A DNA stretch of 64,000 nt from CAVWSM01 sp963799425 (GCA_963799425.1 CAWCXA010000007.1:1-64000); one strand, 5' to 3'. Counted from the first letter of the stretch, positions 42,883 to 51,735 are shown. Notes: generated by a model not told the origin, from the sequence alone. Made by a program: numbers and translations.

Positions 42883-43359
42883 ATGGCCACGAGCGTCCGT
42901 ACGTTTCGCATCACGCCGATCGATCAGGAAACCGTCGCCGAGGTCCGGCGCAGCATGGCAGCGCCTGGCTACGGGCACCCCGCGCACGTAGAGGTAGCCG
43001 ATACCTCGGCGCCATGCCGCTACTGCCTACAGGACATTCAACCTGGAGAGAAGCGGCTGCTCTTCACGTACAACTCATTCGCCGGTGTCGGGGACTACCC
43101 ACTGCCAGGTCCGGTCTACATCCACGCCGACGAGTGTGAGCCGTACGACGAGCCCGGCCGGTTCCCGCCCGCCTGGCGGCACAAGTGGCTTGCCTTCCAC
43201 GCGTACGGCAAAGGCCGTCAGCAGATCACCGATGGAAGGTCGCTCGACGCCGACCCGGACTGGGTGCTGGACAGCCTCTTCGCCGACCCGCGGGTCGAGT
43301 ACGTGCAGGTGCACTCCCTCACCGCTGGCTGCTTCCTCGTCCGCGTCGATCGGGCCTAG
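42883..43359 (+). CDS. DUF1203 domain-containing protein
   Basis: Protein of 158 residues: RTFRITPIDQETVAEVRRSM, then SAPCRYCLQDIQPGEKRLLFTYNSFAG with a CxxC, PGPVYIHADECEPYDE, and the C-terminal VEYVQVHSLTAGCFLVRVDRA. This order is that of DUF1203, a widespread family of unknown function that is often fused or linked to YCII and sigma-factor genes. The CxxC plus HxxxC suggest a structural zinc site, an inference. ATG 42883 follows AGAGAGGACACC. Next gene (YCII) starts 25 bases downstream on the same strand. Confidence 0.88.
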   Translation: MATSVRTFRITPIDQETVAEVRRSMAAPGYGHPAHVEVADTSAPCRYCLQDIQPGEKRLLFTYNSFAGVGDYPLPGPVYIHADECEPYDEPGRFPPAWRHKWLAFHAYGKGRQQITDGRSLDADPDWVLDSLFADPRVEYVQVHSLTAGCFLVRVDRA

Positions 43360-43383
43360 TCTCCACGTGGTTACGCTGCGCGT

Positions 43384-43665
43384 GTGACCAAGTATCTGGT
43401 TCTGGAGTACGCGCTCGTGGACGACTACCTCGACCGGCGTCCTGAGTTCCGCGCGGAGCACCTGGCGCTCGCTCAGGAGGCCCACGACAACGGCGAGCTG
43501 CTCCTGGCCGGCGCCCTCGCAGAACCTGCAGACAAGGCACTGCTGGTCTGGACGACCGACGACGCCAGGGTCCCGGAGTCGTTCGCCGAGCGGGATCCGT
43601 ACGTGCGCAACGGCCTGGTCCGCTCGTGGCAGGTCCGACCCTGGACGGTCGCCGTTGGCGCCTGA
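43384..43665 (+). CDS. YciI-like protein
   Basis: Small protein of 93 residues with the YCII ferredoxin-like fold: TKYLVLEYALVDDYLDRRPE, FRAEHLALAQEAHDNGELLLAGALAEPADKALLVW, and the end SFAERDPYVRNGLVRSWQVRPW with the Asp-Pro-Tyr and W-x-V-RPW typical of YciI. His-Asp residues of this fold are thought to form an active site in YciI-type enzymes. GTG start. It forms a short unit with the DUF1203 gene and converges on the second ECF sigma gene (11 bases between stops). Confidence 0.9.
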   Translation: MTKYLVLEYALVDDYLDRRPEFRAEHLALAQEAHDNGELLLAGALAEPADKALLVWTTDDARVPESFAERDPYVRNGLVRSWQVRPWTVAVGA

Positions 43666-43676
43666 AACCTTCGGGC

Positions 43677-44333
43677 TTACCGGGTGGCCAGCACCACGTC
43701 GGCTCCGACGCTGGCCCGTTGGCGCCGGCCGTTCCGCCGTCCGCTTGCCTCTGGCCGCATCTGCCTTCGCAAGGCCTTTCGGCCACGATGCAGTCGGGAT
43801 GTGACGGTTCCCTTGGGCACACCGAGAATCTGGGCGATTTCCTTGTAGCTGAACCCTTCGACGTCGAAGAGCAGCACCACACGCCTGTACTCCAGCGGAA
43901 GCGATAGCAGCGCCGCCTGGAGCTGGTGGTCGGGGATGGAGGCGATCACGACGTTTTCAGCCGAGGCCTCGACGTTGCGCCGGCCACCGTTCGTGTCCCC
44001 GTACCACTCCTCGGGAATGGTCTTCGGTTCGCGCTGCCGCTTGCGATAGCCCTGGATGAATGTGTTCTTGAGGATCCGGTACAGCCACGCATGCAGGTTC
44101 GTACCGGGTTGGAATCCGCCGAAGCCGCCGTATGCCCGAAGGAAGGTCTCCTGCATGAGATCGTCCGCGTCGGCGTGGTTTCTCGTCAGGCGCATGGCTG
44201 CCGGATACAGGCGAGGCAGCAGGGGAACCGCTTCGACTTCGAAGCGGACCCTCAGGTCCTCGGGGCTGGACTGAGCTGGCACGACACGAGCATCACGCGG
44301 GAAAGGGTTCGTGTCGTCAAGGCGAGTACCCAA
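43677..44333 (-). CDS. ECF-type RNA polymerase sigma factor (SigE/SigR-like)
   Basis: Sigma-70 family factor of 218 residues. Region 2 reads LYPAAMRLTRNHADADDLMQETFLRAYGGFGGF, then QPGTNLHAWLYRILKNTFIQGYRKRQREP, close to the SigR/SigH redox-stress sigma factors of actinobacteria; region 4 reads LPLEYRRVVLLFDVEGFSYKEIAQILGVPKGTVTSRLHRGRKAL. The C-terminus is an Arg-rich tail. No ZAS anti-sigma gene (HxxxCxxC) follows it, unlike rsrA/rshA arrangements, so control must come from elsewhere. Start codon (TTG 44333) is uncertain; GTG 44282 is an alternative. Confidence 0.9.
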   Translation of the reverse strand: MGTRLDDTNPFPRDARVVPAQSSPEDLRVRFEVEAVPLLPRLYPAAMRLTRNHADADDLMQETFLRAYGGFGGFQPGTNLHAWLYRILKNTFIQGYRKRQREPKTIPEEWYGDTNGGRRNVEASAENVVIASIPDHQLQAALLSLPLEYRRVVLLFDVEGFSYKEIAQILGVPKGTVTSRLHRGRKALRRQMRPEASGRRNGRRQRASVGADVVLATR

Positions 44334-44344
44334 TCGACACCCCT

Positions 44345-44378
44345 GCTAGCCGGAGTCTTGACCTGGCGGCTAGCCGGA
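44345..44378. repeat. Direct repeats GCTAGCCGGA upstream of the ECF sigma gene
   Basis: GCTAGCCGGA occurs at 44345-44354 and again at 44369-44378, 24 bases apart start to start, 12-45 bases upstream of the sigma-factor start. The distance of just over two helical turns suits a dimeric regulator or overlapping promoter elements. No matching regulator is adjacent. Confidence 0.4.
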
Positions 44379-44400
44379 ATGCTGCTACGTCCCGCGCCCG

Positions 44401-44433
44401 TCAGGGGTTCGAGCATGGTGCTCGAACCCCTGA
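44401..44433. terminator. 15-bp perfect hairpin, probable terminator
   Basis: TCAGGGGTTCGAGCA (44401-44415) and its exact reverse complement (44419-44433) surround a three-base loop TGG. It lies 83 bases beyond the stop of the minus-strand fusion pseudogene and 68 bases upstream of the sigma-factor start, the right place to insulate the sigma gene from read-through. No T-run follows. Confidence 0.65.
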
Positions 44434-44515
44434 GTTGGGCTGCCCAGGCCTACCGGATCGCGTGCGGTCCGCGGTAGATCCCATAGGTGCCAGCACAGAG
44501 GGCTTGCAGCCCAAG

Positions 44516-45830
44516 CTAGTTTGCCGCCGCGGCCACCTCGCCATTCACGGTCTGCGTGCTCATCGCGAACGTCATTGTGGCGAAGGCGATGGAGTCGCTG
44601 TTGAGGTCGAGAACAGCGTTGTTGTTGTTGGCGAATGTGTCGCAGGCCTCGTGGTAGCAGGGGTCGTACTGCTCACCGACAGTGCCGCCGTACGTCGCGG
44701 CTTGAGCGACCGTCTTCCTGCCCTCCGCTCCCGTAAAGAGCCCACCAGCGGGAATATCCACTCCTTCCGCGATGAACGGACCGTAATCGCTGCGACCGTC
44801 GAACGCCGTCGGCTCGAAGGCGAGACCTCGGTCGGCATAGAACTTGTTGAACAGATCTTCGATCGCCGCGGACCCGTCTGGGCCGGGGATCCCGAATGCA
44901 TCGCCAGATCCGTCATAAACGAAGCGCACATAGTTGGGCGAGCCGACCATGTCGAAGTTCAGGTACAGCGCGATGTTGCCCTGCTCCGCAGGAGTCAGGC
45001 TGTTCACGTAGAAGGTCGAACCCGTTCATCGCCTCGACAATCAGCGGTATCTGCTCGGCGCGTTTGAGGTAGTCGGCTGCCAGGCGCGCGGCGTCATCCG
45101 AAACGCCGATGCTGCCTCCGGATCCCGGGTTCCGCGTGCCTGGGGTGGCCGGGCTCGCGGTGGAGTCGATCACCGGCGACGCGGTGTTGAACGGCGCGAA
45201 CGGGAACACGTCCTGGAACACCGCGGTGTGGCCGTCGAGACCGGCCGCGCTGTACCTCTGCACGGCCGTGGTTCGGTCGATGTCCAGGTCGAACGACAGG
45301 CTGAACGTGAGCAACTTGTTCACGAGCAGACTGTCCACCACGGTCCATGGCGCGACCTTGGTCACCTGCACCGTCGCGTACTGCGACGGCAGCTTGTTCC
45401 GTGCGATCCACGCGTTCACCCCGTCGGCGTACGCGCCCAGATCCGCTTGGGTCTCGGAGGACAACAGCGACAGGCTGCGCTCCACAGTGCGTCGCAGCCC
45501 GAACGTCCGCAGCTGAACATCGCTGGGCAGAGCGCTGCTGCCAACCAGCTCGGCGAGCGTACCCGACCCCGTCCGGCGCCGAACGTCCATCTGGAACAGT
45601 CGATCGTCCGCGTGGACCCAGCCCTGCAAGAAGAACAGGTCATGCGGACTTATCGCCTTGATGTGAGCAATCCCCTCGTCGTCACGGACCACCGACGCGG
45701 GGGCGTGCAGGCCGGGGATCTTGACTAGGTCTTGTCCATCCGCGTGCCCGCTTGATGCCTGTGGCACAGCGAGCGCTCCTGTGGCGAGGACGCCGACAGA
45801 GAGCAGAGCGACGCGCAATCTGCGCATCAT
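44516..45830 (-). pseudogene. Deletion fusion: penicillin-acylase N-terminus joined to M28 peptidase C-terminus
   Basis: From ATG 45830 (behind AAGGAG) a signal peptide MRRLRVALLSVGVLATGALA leads into a penicillin-amidase/acyl-homoserine-lactone acylase alpha chain: VKIPGLHAPASVVRDDEGIAHI, DLFFLQGWVHADDRLFQMDV, RTGSGTLAELVG. It ends at AEQIPLIVEAMNG, before the beta chain, so the catalytic N-terminal nucleophile is absent. At about 45020 the sequence switches, out of frame, to the C-terminal third of an M28 aminopeptidase: FYVNSLTPAEQGNIALYLNF, DMVGSPNYVRFVYDGSG, DGRSDYGPFIAEGVDIPAGG and YDPCYHEACDTFANNN, retaining the last zinc-ligand region. Neither enzyme can work. A ~2-kb or larger deletion between two neighbouring secreted-hydrolase genes explains it. 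Confidence 0.78.
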
Positions 45831-46324
45831 CAACTCCTTACCTCTGAACATGAGCTTGACCGGAGGACCCGGTCATACGTTGTTCGCAGGGAGGGGAGAG
45901 CTGGACGGTCATCGACAGCAAACCTTCGGCGCACCAGGCCAAGATCGCGACCAAAGTCGCAAGAGCCGCCGACACCCGACCGTTCCTTGGCCACGGTTGC
46001 AAGGATGCGAGGAGCCGCCCATAGCTACACACTGATGCCAGCCGCGGCCGAGGTGCGTGGCAGAGCAGAGCAGTTGAGATCGTGTACGGCGCGACGGCTT
46101 CAGTGGCGGTCGTTGCCAGCCGCACAGAAGCGGATCAGATCGTTGGCATTTCGACCGTAGCGACGAGCTCGCCGATCAGAGCGTGCCGTACGCGGATCCC
46201 GTCCAGCCCATTAGACAGTCGACAATCTCGAAGCCGTGACGGGCTCTGTTCCTGGTCGTCCCTTTTGTTGACCGCTCGATCTCCCGGCGACCATGCGCGG
46301 ATGGCAGGACGGTTGACGGATCCG
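45831..46324. other. Gene-free region upstream of the fusion pseudogene
   Basis: About 490 bases without a convincing gene. A small dyad GACCGG-GTCCT-CCGGTC lies around 45868-45884, upstream of the pseudogene, and could be an old operator. A 70-codon open frame at 46135-46347 on the minus strand has no recognisable domain or ribosome site and overlaps the end of the ZIP gene; I do not call it. Confidence 0.4.
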
Positions 46325-47056
46325 TTAACCAAGTGTGTGGATGCCATACGCGACGGCGAATCCGAGCGTCGTCACGACACCGACCAGTTTCCCGCCGTGC
46401 TCGAACGCCTCGGGCATCATCGTGTCGGCGAGCATGGTGAGGATGGCGCCGGCCGCGAAGGCCAGGACGAAGGCGCTCGCGTCTGGCGAGGAGTCTTGGA
46501 ACAGGCCGTAGCCCGCAAGCGAGGCGAGCCCCGAGACGAGTGCGATCCCAATCCACATCCACAGGATTCGCGACTTCTTCCAGCCGCCGCTGGCCAGACC
46601 AGTTGTCGAGGAGATCGATTCGGGCAGGTTGGAGATGAACACCGCAGCCAGATAGGCGGCCCCCACCTCGCCGCCTTCCAAGATCGTAAGGCCGATGACC
46701 ATCGACTCGGGGATCCCGTCGAGCACGGTTCCGAGCACGATGGCAAGCGGCGAGCCACTCTCCTGCTCGCCGGTAGCGTCCTTTCGTTGGCTGCCTCCGA
46801 GGCGGTCGATCAGCAAGTCGCCGCCGAAGAAGACTCCGCAGCCGACGAAGAGACCCGCCGCGACAGCCCCGCTACCGGATGACGCTTCGGTCGCCTCCTC
46901 GACGAGATCGAACGCGACCGCACTAATCAGCACTCCCGCGCCGAAGGCCATGATCAGCCCTATTGCTCGCAGCCCGATGTGGAATCGCAGAGCGATGAGC
47001 GCACCGATCACGAGCGAGGAACTCGCCAAGGTGCCCCAACCGAACGCGGCTCCCAT
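46325..47056 (-). CDS. ZIP-family divalent metal transporter
   Basis: Membrane transporter of 243 residues with about eight hydrophobic segments. The two metal-site helices are visible: TVLDGIPESMVIGLTIL (helix IV, with D/E in place of the first His) and AAVFISNLPESISSTTGLA (helix V), plus LADTMMPEAFEHGGKLVGVV near the C-terminus. ZIP proteins move Zn2+, Fe2+ or Mn2+ into the cytoplasm; the metal here is not predictable. It lies 134 bases after the DUF1254 gene on the same strand, so it may be the distal gene of that unit. Confidence 0.9.
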   Translation of the reverse strand: MGAAFGWGTLASSSLVIGALIALRFHIGLRAIGLIMAFGAGVLISAVAFDLVEEATEASSGSGAVAAGLFVGCGVFFGGDLLIDRLGGSQRKDATGEQESGSPLAIVLGTVLDGIPESMVIGLTILEGGEVGAAYLAAVFISNLPESISSTTGLASGGWKKSRILWMWIGIALVSGLASLAGYGLFQDSSPDASAFVLAFAAGAILTMLADTMMPEAFEHGGKLVGVVTTLGFAVAYGIHTLG

Positions 47057-47190
47057 CCGGCACCACTCCTTCGAGGTGTGGAATGCACCCCGCCTCTACT
47101 TTGGGTCCTCCACGTATGTGCGGTGCCCTGGCAGGGGCTGCCGCGCCATGTGGGGTACGACCGCTCGGGTGCGAGCGGGCCCGCCCTGCG

Positions 47191-48764
47191 TTAGCGCACG
47201 GTTTCGAATTCGCCGGGTCGCCAGGTCTTGTCGAAGAAGGGCTGAAGTGGGCTGTAAAGGCGCAGGATGACGAACCAGCCCTTGGCGGGGTCGGTCTGGA
47301 TCCAGTTGCCCGCGGCGACGTCATCAGGCTTGGTGGGTGAGAAGTAGACGACAGTCGACCCGTCGGACTCCGCCTGGGCTGCCGGGGTGGGGAACATCTG
47401 GCTGCCCGCACGCGGGTAGCGCTGCGGGGTCTGCAGCATCGAGCGGGTCTGGTTGTCGTAGACGGTGAACGACCAGAACCGGGCGGCCGGGATGTCCTTC
47501 GGCAGCCGCAGCCGGTAGGTCTTCGCGCCGTCCAGTGACTCGCCGTCCGCATCCACGTTGGCGATGAGGTACTGCGAGCCGACGTTGGTCAGCCGCATGC
47601 ACATGGCTGGGGTGATGCCGGTCGCGGTGTAGAAGAACGAGGTGCGTGAGTGCAGCTGGCGGGCGCCCTTGTTCGGGAAGGGCTCGATGCCGTCCGCGGT
47701 GATCATCGGTGGGGGGTTGGTGAAGTCGAACCCGCCGACCCACAGCGAGATCCACCAGGCCGAGTCGTCGTCGTCGTAGTAGCGGAAGCTCTCGGTTGGG
47801 TGTGCACCCATGCCCAGCATCCGTCCGGCGGCGTTGCCAACGGCCACCGCCTCGTCGAGGATCGCGCGCAGCCGGGCGTCGGGCTCGAATTTCTCGCCCT
47901 TGACGATCCCGATGGCGGCGAACTGACCGGCAAGTTCGGTGTTGAGCGCCTCGGCGGGCTCCAGCTGCACCAGCGCGTCCAGCATCTCGTAGTGGCCGAA
48001 GTCGTTGGGCGGGACCGTGTTGATCGCCAGCCCGGTCCCCTCCACGAAACGGGGGCTCTGTCGCTGCGCGAGCTGGCCGAGCCGACCATTGCCGGTCAGG
48101 TAGCTGCCGATGCTGCTGCCCAGGCCACCGGGGACGTAGGGGTAGATCTTCAGTTGCTCCTTGATCCGGGCCACGGTCGGGGCGGGGTCGTTGTTCTCGT
48201 TCTGGTCGATGAACGCCCGGCCGAGCATCAGCACATGGTTGGTCGACGAGTGACGGACGAACAGCCCACCCTCGGGCACCGGTCCGTCGTAGCCCGGAGG
48301 GAGCAGAAGGTAGGTGCCGCCCTGGCCACGGTCCGCGCCGGGAAGACCGAAGTCGGTGATCCAGCCGAACCACATGTCGTCGACGATGCCCAGGGTGTCC
48401 GTCGGGGTCTCCAGCACCAGCGGTCCGTCGGACAGGTCGAGGAAGGCGAGGAAGTAGACGGTGTCGGCGTTCGCGGTCAAGAACAGCGACCGGGAGTCCA
48501 TCAGCTCCGAGAAGATGATCACGTCGCCGTCCCGTATCCCTGCGCCCAGGAAGCCCTCCCGGATGGCGTACGTCGAGACTCCTTGGATCGAGTTCATGAA
48601 CGCCTCGACACCGTGCAGGTAGTCCAGGTGGTCGCGCAGCTTCGCTGCCGTCTCACCGTCGGGTACCCGTCGGTGAACTCCAGCGCCCCGATCCCGGCCT
48701 CCACACTCGACGGCGTCGTGACCGTGGGCGGCACGGGCGTCCTGGTCACGTCTTCGGCGGACAT
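47191..48764 (-). CDS. DUF1254/DUF1214 domain-containing protein (one frameshift)
   Basis: Protein of 524 residues after repair. ATG 48764 (behind GGAGGAGG) begins MSAEDVTRTPVPPTV; after FTDGYP one base is missing near 48660, and the frame continues DGETAAKLRDHLDYLHGVEA then FMNSIQGVSTYAIREGFLGA. The DUF1254 part holds ANADTVYFLAFLDLSDGPLVLE and the C-terminal DUF1214 part holds RLPKDIPAARFWSFTVYDNQ, QTDPAKGWFVILRLYSPLQPFFDKTW. Family function is unknown; many members are exported, but no signal peptide is seen here. A copy of the island's shared ~21-bp motif lies 60 bases upstream. Confidence 0.85.
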
Positions 48765-48823
48765 AACGGCCTCCTCCAGATACTCGATGTGACCATCACC
48801 GTAGAGACCGCTCCGGCATGGGT

Positions 48824-48843
48824 CACCACACAGAACGTGTGAA
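48824..48843 (-). promoter_or_regulatory. Island motif copy 1 (DUF1254-ZIP unit)
   Basis: On the minus strand the site reads TTCACACGTTCTGTGTGGTG, containing the dyad CACAC-GTTCT-GTGTG. It lies 60 bases before the DUF1254 start. Related sequences precede five other units of the island (see findings); here the copy is the most symmetric. Confidence 0.55.
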
Positions 48844-49326
48844 GCGCCATCTGCGCCGTGTCTCGGCCGCACCCAGCTTCCGCGTCAGCCGCTCCGCGAC
48901 GCCGACGCTGTCACGAGCTGCAGGCTCGCGCTAGTCAGTCGCAACCAGTAGATCAATCGTGAAGGGCGCCCGCGCTGGGGACACGATGGCTGACGCTTCC
49001 GCGCACTACACGCTCGGGTACCTCGGCGCGCACGAGTAGCCGGGTTCATTCCTGGATTGGGGCACCCGCGGCAGCATTCGCCGGTTCTCGCGTTCGTCGT
49101 GCTCACAGGAAATCGCCGAAACACCGAGTAGGCGCAGGTCGATCTCGTGGCTACATGAGCCGTGCGGAGGAGCACCGCGATGCCTGGCAAGCCGCGGTTG
49201 TTGGTACGTGGCCGACTGACAACCGTAAGGGGTCTGGTTCATTGCTCCTCTGTGTCGAGGCGTGCGACGAACGCACCGCGTCCGGCGGCACCCGCACCTC
49301 GTGACGACGCGGCCCCCTCCAGAGGC
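48844..49326. other. Gene-free region between the CYTH and DUF1254 genes
   Basis: About 480 bases with no supported gene on either strand. A 100-codon open frame on the plus strand (49162-49464) runs antisense into the CYTH gene and has no ribosome site or domain. No repeat or RNA gene was recognised. Confidence 0.45.
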
Positions 49327-50106
49327 TCAGTCGGTGTCTGTGCGCAGCTTCTTCGAGAAGTACTCGAGCGCCTTCTTCGTTTTGGTCTGCTGCTCACCGG
49401 TGAGGTCGACTCCGCTTTGTGTGAGGAACGTTCTCGTTTCGGCCGCCACCTGGAACGCCTCTGACGGCGCGCACTTCGTCGACAGCTCGAGGATCATGGA
49501 GTTGTCCGGGTAGAGCCAGAGCTCGGCAACGAGTTTGCGGGCATATCCTTCGGGCGCGAACTTCAGCTTGAGCACGACGATCGGGCCGAGGATCGAAAGG
49601 TCGTCCAGCCCGAGTCCGTCGGGTGCGTGCGCCGAGAACAGCTCCCGCTGCTCCTTGGAGTAGAGCTTGCGGACCGGGCGCAGCCCGAGGACCGCGTCCC
49701 TGACGTCTGGCGTTTTCAGTGCGCGTTTCATCGATCCCGAGCAGACGAAGCCGCCGGGCAGCGCATCGACTTCCACGCCGAAGCTGGGCGAATCGCGCAA
49801 CGCTGCCGGAAGCTGGTCGGGGACCACCGGGCGCAGCTTCACGACCGTGTCATCGCCCTTCAGCTGCACGCGGCGCGCGCGTACCACGACGCCGATCTTG
49901 TTGAGCGTCAGGTCAGGTGTGTCGAAGAAGTAGACCTGTCGGATCTGCGCGTCGATGGGATCCACCCCGAGCGCAGCCGCCCCGCGACTCCGGTCGGACA
50001 CCGGCACTGTCAGCTTGAGCTCGACGCTGTCCGCGCCTTTCGTCAGGGCAAGCAACTCGGCGAGGTCCTGACCGGACAGCATGCGCGTCTTGGTTGCGGC
50101 GACCAT
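49327..50106 (-). CDS. CYTH-domain protein
   Basis: Protein of 259 residues with a triphosphate-tunnel (CYTH-like) fold. ADSVELKLTVPVSD carries the ExExK-type start motif in the reduced form E-L-K, followed by VYFFDTPDLTLNKIGVVVRARR, DDTVVKLRPVVPDQLPAALR, and the C-terminal LKLKFAPEGYARKLVAELWLYPDNSMILELSTKC. Family members bind triphosphates, nucleotides or thiamine triphosphate, or act as adenylate cyclases; the incomplete ExExK leaves catalysis uncertain. ATG 50106 behind GAGGAGGGAGC. A copy of the island motif lies 81 bases upstream. Confidence 0.85.
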   Translation of the reverse strand: MVAATKTRMLSGQDLAELLALTKGADSVELKLTVPVSDRSRGAAALGVDPIDAQIRQVYFFDTPDLTLNKIGVVVRARRVQLKGDDTVVKLRPVVPDQLPAALRDSPSFGVEVDALPGGFVCSGSMKRALKTPDVRDAVLGLRPVRKLYSKEQRELFSAHAPDGLGLDDLSILGPIVVLKLKFAPEGYARKLVAELWLYPDNSMILELSTKCAPSEAFQVAAETRTFLTQSGVDLTGEQQTKTKKALEYFSKKLRTDTD

Positions 50107-50186
50107 GATTGCTCCCTCCTCGGTCGGGCGTCTCTTCTGCAGCGATCGGCGCCTACAGGGATCATCTAGCGCGCAGCTGCAGCAGT

Positions 50187-50206
50187 CGTCACGTAGAACG
50201 TGTGAG
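50187..50206 (-). promoter_or_regulatory. Island motif copy 2 (CYTH gene)
   Basis: Minus strand CTCACACGTTCTACGTGACG, 15 of 20 bases identical to copy 1, 81 bases before the CYTH start. A related block CGCTAGAT follows 16 bases downstream of the 21-bp motif. The site lies just outside the 3' end of the YihY gene and is partly covered by a separate dyad, TGTGAGA-TCGCT-TCTCACA (50201-50219), which may be a YihY terminator. Confidence 0.5.
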
Positions 50207-50214
50207 ATCGCTTC

Positions 50215-51117
50215 TCACAGATCCACCGCCGACTCAGCCGAGTCCTCCGCGCTGGTGGGGTCGTCCGTCCGGGTCGGCCCGCCGCGACGGATGAACTGCC
50301 CCAGCCCGCCCGGGTCTTCGGCGATGACGTTGCCGATGATCGCGGCGGCCAGGAAGACGAGCGACAAGGTGTACAGCGTGGCCAGGTAGGTGAATGCCAC
50401 CCCGATCGACCCGTACTGGTCCGCGCTCTCCTCCAAGGCGCGCGGCAGGTACGCCTCGGAGGCTGGTCGCACCGCCAGCATGGCCAGCGCGAAGACGGCG
50501 GCACCTGGAATGAGTCGACGCAGTGGCACCTGGTTGGCCAGCAGCAGCCATGGCACCAAGGCCGCGACCAGTATGTCGAGAGCGAATGTGAGCACGAAAG
50601 TCCACGCGTTGCGCGGGGGGATCGGGTCGGTAACCCGGCTAAGGGAACTGGTCACCACGATCGCCAGCACCAACGCCACCACCACTGCCACCCAGCGCCA
50701 CGCGTTGCTTAGCTGAGTCCTCGGCCGGGACAGCCGCCAGATCGTGGCCATCGCGCGGGTCAGCGCGCGGGACAGGCTGGTCGCCGACAGCAGCACGAAA
50801 ACCGCTCCCGCGATGCCGAACGCACTGCCGCCGGACTCGTCCAGGGCCTGCTCGAGGACATCCTGGGCGGCCGGCGGCATCGAGACTGCATCCGCGACCC
50901 GTTCGGTGGTCGACTGACCAACCCAAACGAACAGCATGATCAGGATCGGGAGCACAGACGCAAACAGCTGAGCGGCAACCGCCATGGCGCGGTCGAACAG
51001 GTCGATCCGCCCGATTCCGGCCAGCGATCCGAGTGCGACGCGGCCTGGCCAGTACGACATCCAGCGCGACGGGCCACGCTGTGCGGTTACTCCCGGGCTC
51101 GCCACGGTAGTGCGCAA
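50215..51117 (-). CDS. YihY/BrkB-family inner membrane protein
   Basis: Integral membrane protein of 300 residues with about six hydrophobic segments: AVAAQLFASVLPILIMLFVWV, AFGIAGAVFVLLSATSLSRAL, WVAVVVALVLAIVVTSS, FVLTFALDILVAALVPWLLL, LIPGAAVFALAMLAVRPAS, LATLYTLSLVFLAAAIIGN. The SATSLSRALTRAMATIW stretch after the second helix is a conserved BrkB feature. Function is unproven (the BrkB name comes from Bordetella serum resistance). It lies 65 bases downstream of DUF7144 on the same strand and probably shares its promoter. Confidence 0.88.
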   Translation of the reverse strand: MRTTVASPGVTAQRGPSRWMSYWPGRVALGSLAGIGRIDLFDRAMAVAAQLFASVLPILIMLFVWVGQSTTERVADAVSMPPAAQDVLEQALDESGGSAFGIAGAVFVLLSATSLSRALTRAMATIWRLSRPRTQLSNAWRWVAVVVALVLAIVVTSSLSRVTDPIPPRNAWTFVLTFALDILVAALVPWLLLANQVPLRRLIPGAAVFALAMLAVRPASEAYLPRALEESADQYGSIGVAFTYLATLYTLSLVFLAAAIIGNVIAEDPGGLGQFIRRGGPTRTDDPTSAEDSAESAVDL

Positions 51118-51182
51118 TCCGTGGATGCGGTTGGCGCCGTCATGACGTCGTCACCTCGTTGGGGTTCAGGCGCCCGCTACGA

Positions 51183-51632
51183 CTACCGAGAGTCCGGGCG
51201 GTAGGTGGCCAGTGCCCAGATCACGAACACGTCCAGCGCGATGATGAGCAGCGACCAGACCGGGTAGAACGGGATGAACGTGAAGTTGGCCAGGGCGCTC
51301 AGCACGGCCAGGATGATCCCGATGACGCGGGCCCAGGTACGCCCGGACATCACGGCAACACCGGCCAGAGCAACGATGACTCCGCCGAGCAGGTGTATCC
51401 AGCCCCAGGTGGTCACATCGAACTTGAACACGTAGTTGCCGGTGGCCACGAAGAATTCGTCTTCGAGCAGGGCTGTCAGGCCAGCGAAGGCCTGGAACAC
51501 ACCTGCCATGATCATCATGATGCCGGCGAAGATGACCAAGCCGGGCGTGGAGCTGCTACTCCGCGCCGGTTCAACAGCCGTGTTGTATTGCTCCGGGGCC
51601 TGGTCGTATTGCTCGGTCGCCTGCTCGGTCAT
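51183..51632 (-). CDS. DUF7144 family membrane protein
   Basis: Four-helix membrane protein of 149 residues after an acidic, Gln-rich leader (TEQATEQYDQAPEQYNTAVE). Helices: VIFAGIMMIMAGVFQAFAGL, WIHLLGGVIVALAGVAVMSG, IGIILAVLSALANFTFIPF, WSLLIIALDVFVIWALATY, with FVATGNYVFKFDVTTWGW in the first loop, the signature of the actinobacterial DUF7144 family (function unknown). ATG 51632 behind GAGGAGGACC. A copy of the island motif lies 67 bases upstream with ATTGAGCG (51679-51686) between. Confidence 0.88.
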   Translation of the reverse strand: MTEQATEQYDQAPEQYNTAVEPARSSSSTPGLVIFAGIMMIMAGVFQAFAGLTALLEDEFFVATGNYVFKFDVTTWGWIHLLGGVIVALAGVAVMSGRTWARVIGIILAVLSALANFTFIPFYPVWSLLIIALDVFVIWALATYRPDSR

Positions 51633-51698
51633 GGTGGTCCTCCTCGTGTGTCTTGCTCCAGGCTGACGCTCGCAACCTATTGAGCGGCGCGGAGATCG

Positions 51699-51719
51699 GC
51701 ATCACTCATACCGTGTGAA
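51699..51719 (-). promoter_or_regulatory. Island motif copy 3 (DUF7144-YihY unit)
   Basis: Minus strand TTCACACGGTATGAGTGATG plus C. It keeps the TTCACACG start of copies 1 and 2 and the GTGATGC end of copy 5. The block CGCTCAAT (51686-51679 on the minus strand), found also behind the two CMD copies, follows 12-14 bases downstream and may be a -10 element. Confidence 0.55.
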
Positions 51720-51735
51720 CCACGGCCGGACGCGA

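Noticed and set aside
46135..46347. 70-codon minus-strand frame near the ZIP gene
   Set aside because: No ribosome site, no recognisable motif, and it overlaps the ZIP coding end.
49162..49464. 100-codon plus-strand frame
   Set aside because: Overlaps the CYTH gene antisense; its strong-looking part is the mirror of CYTH codons.
50201..50219. TGTGAGA-TCGCT-TCTCACA as part of the island motif
   Set aside because: It overlaps motif copy 2 but the other copies lack this dyad; it fits a terminator at the 3' end of the YihY gene better.
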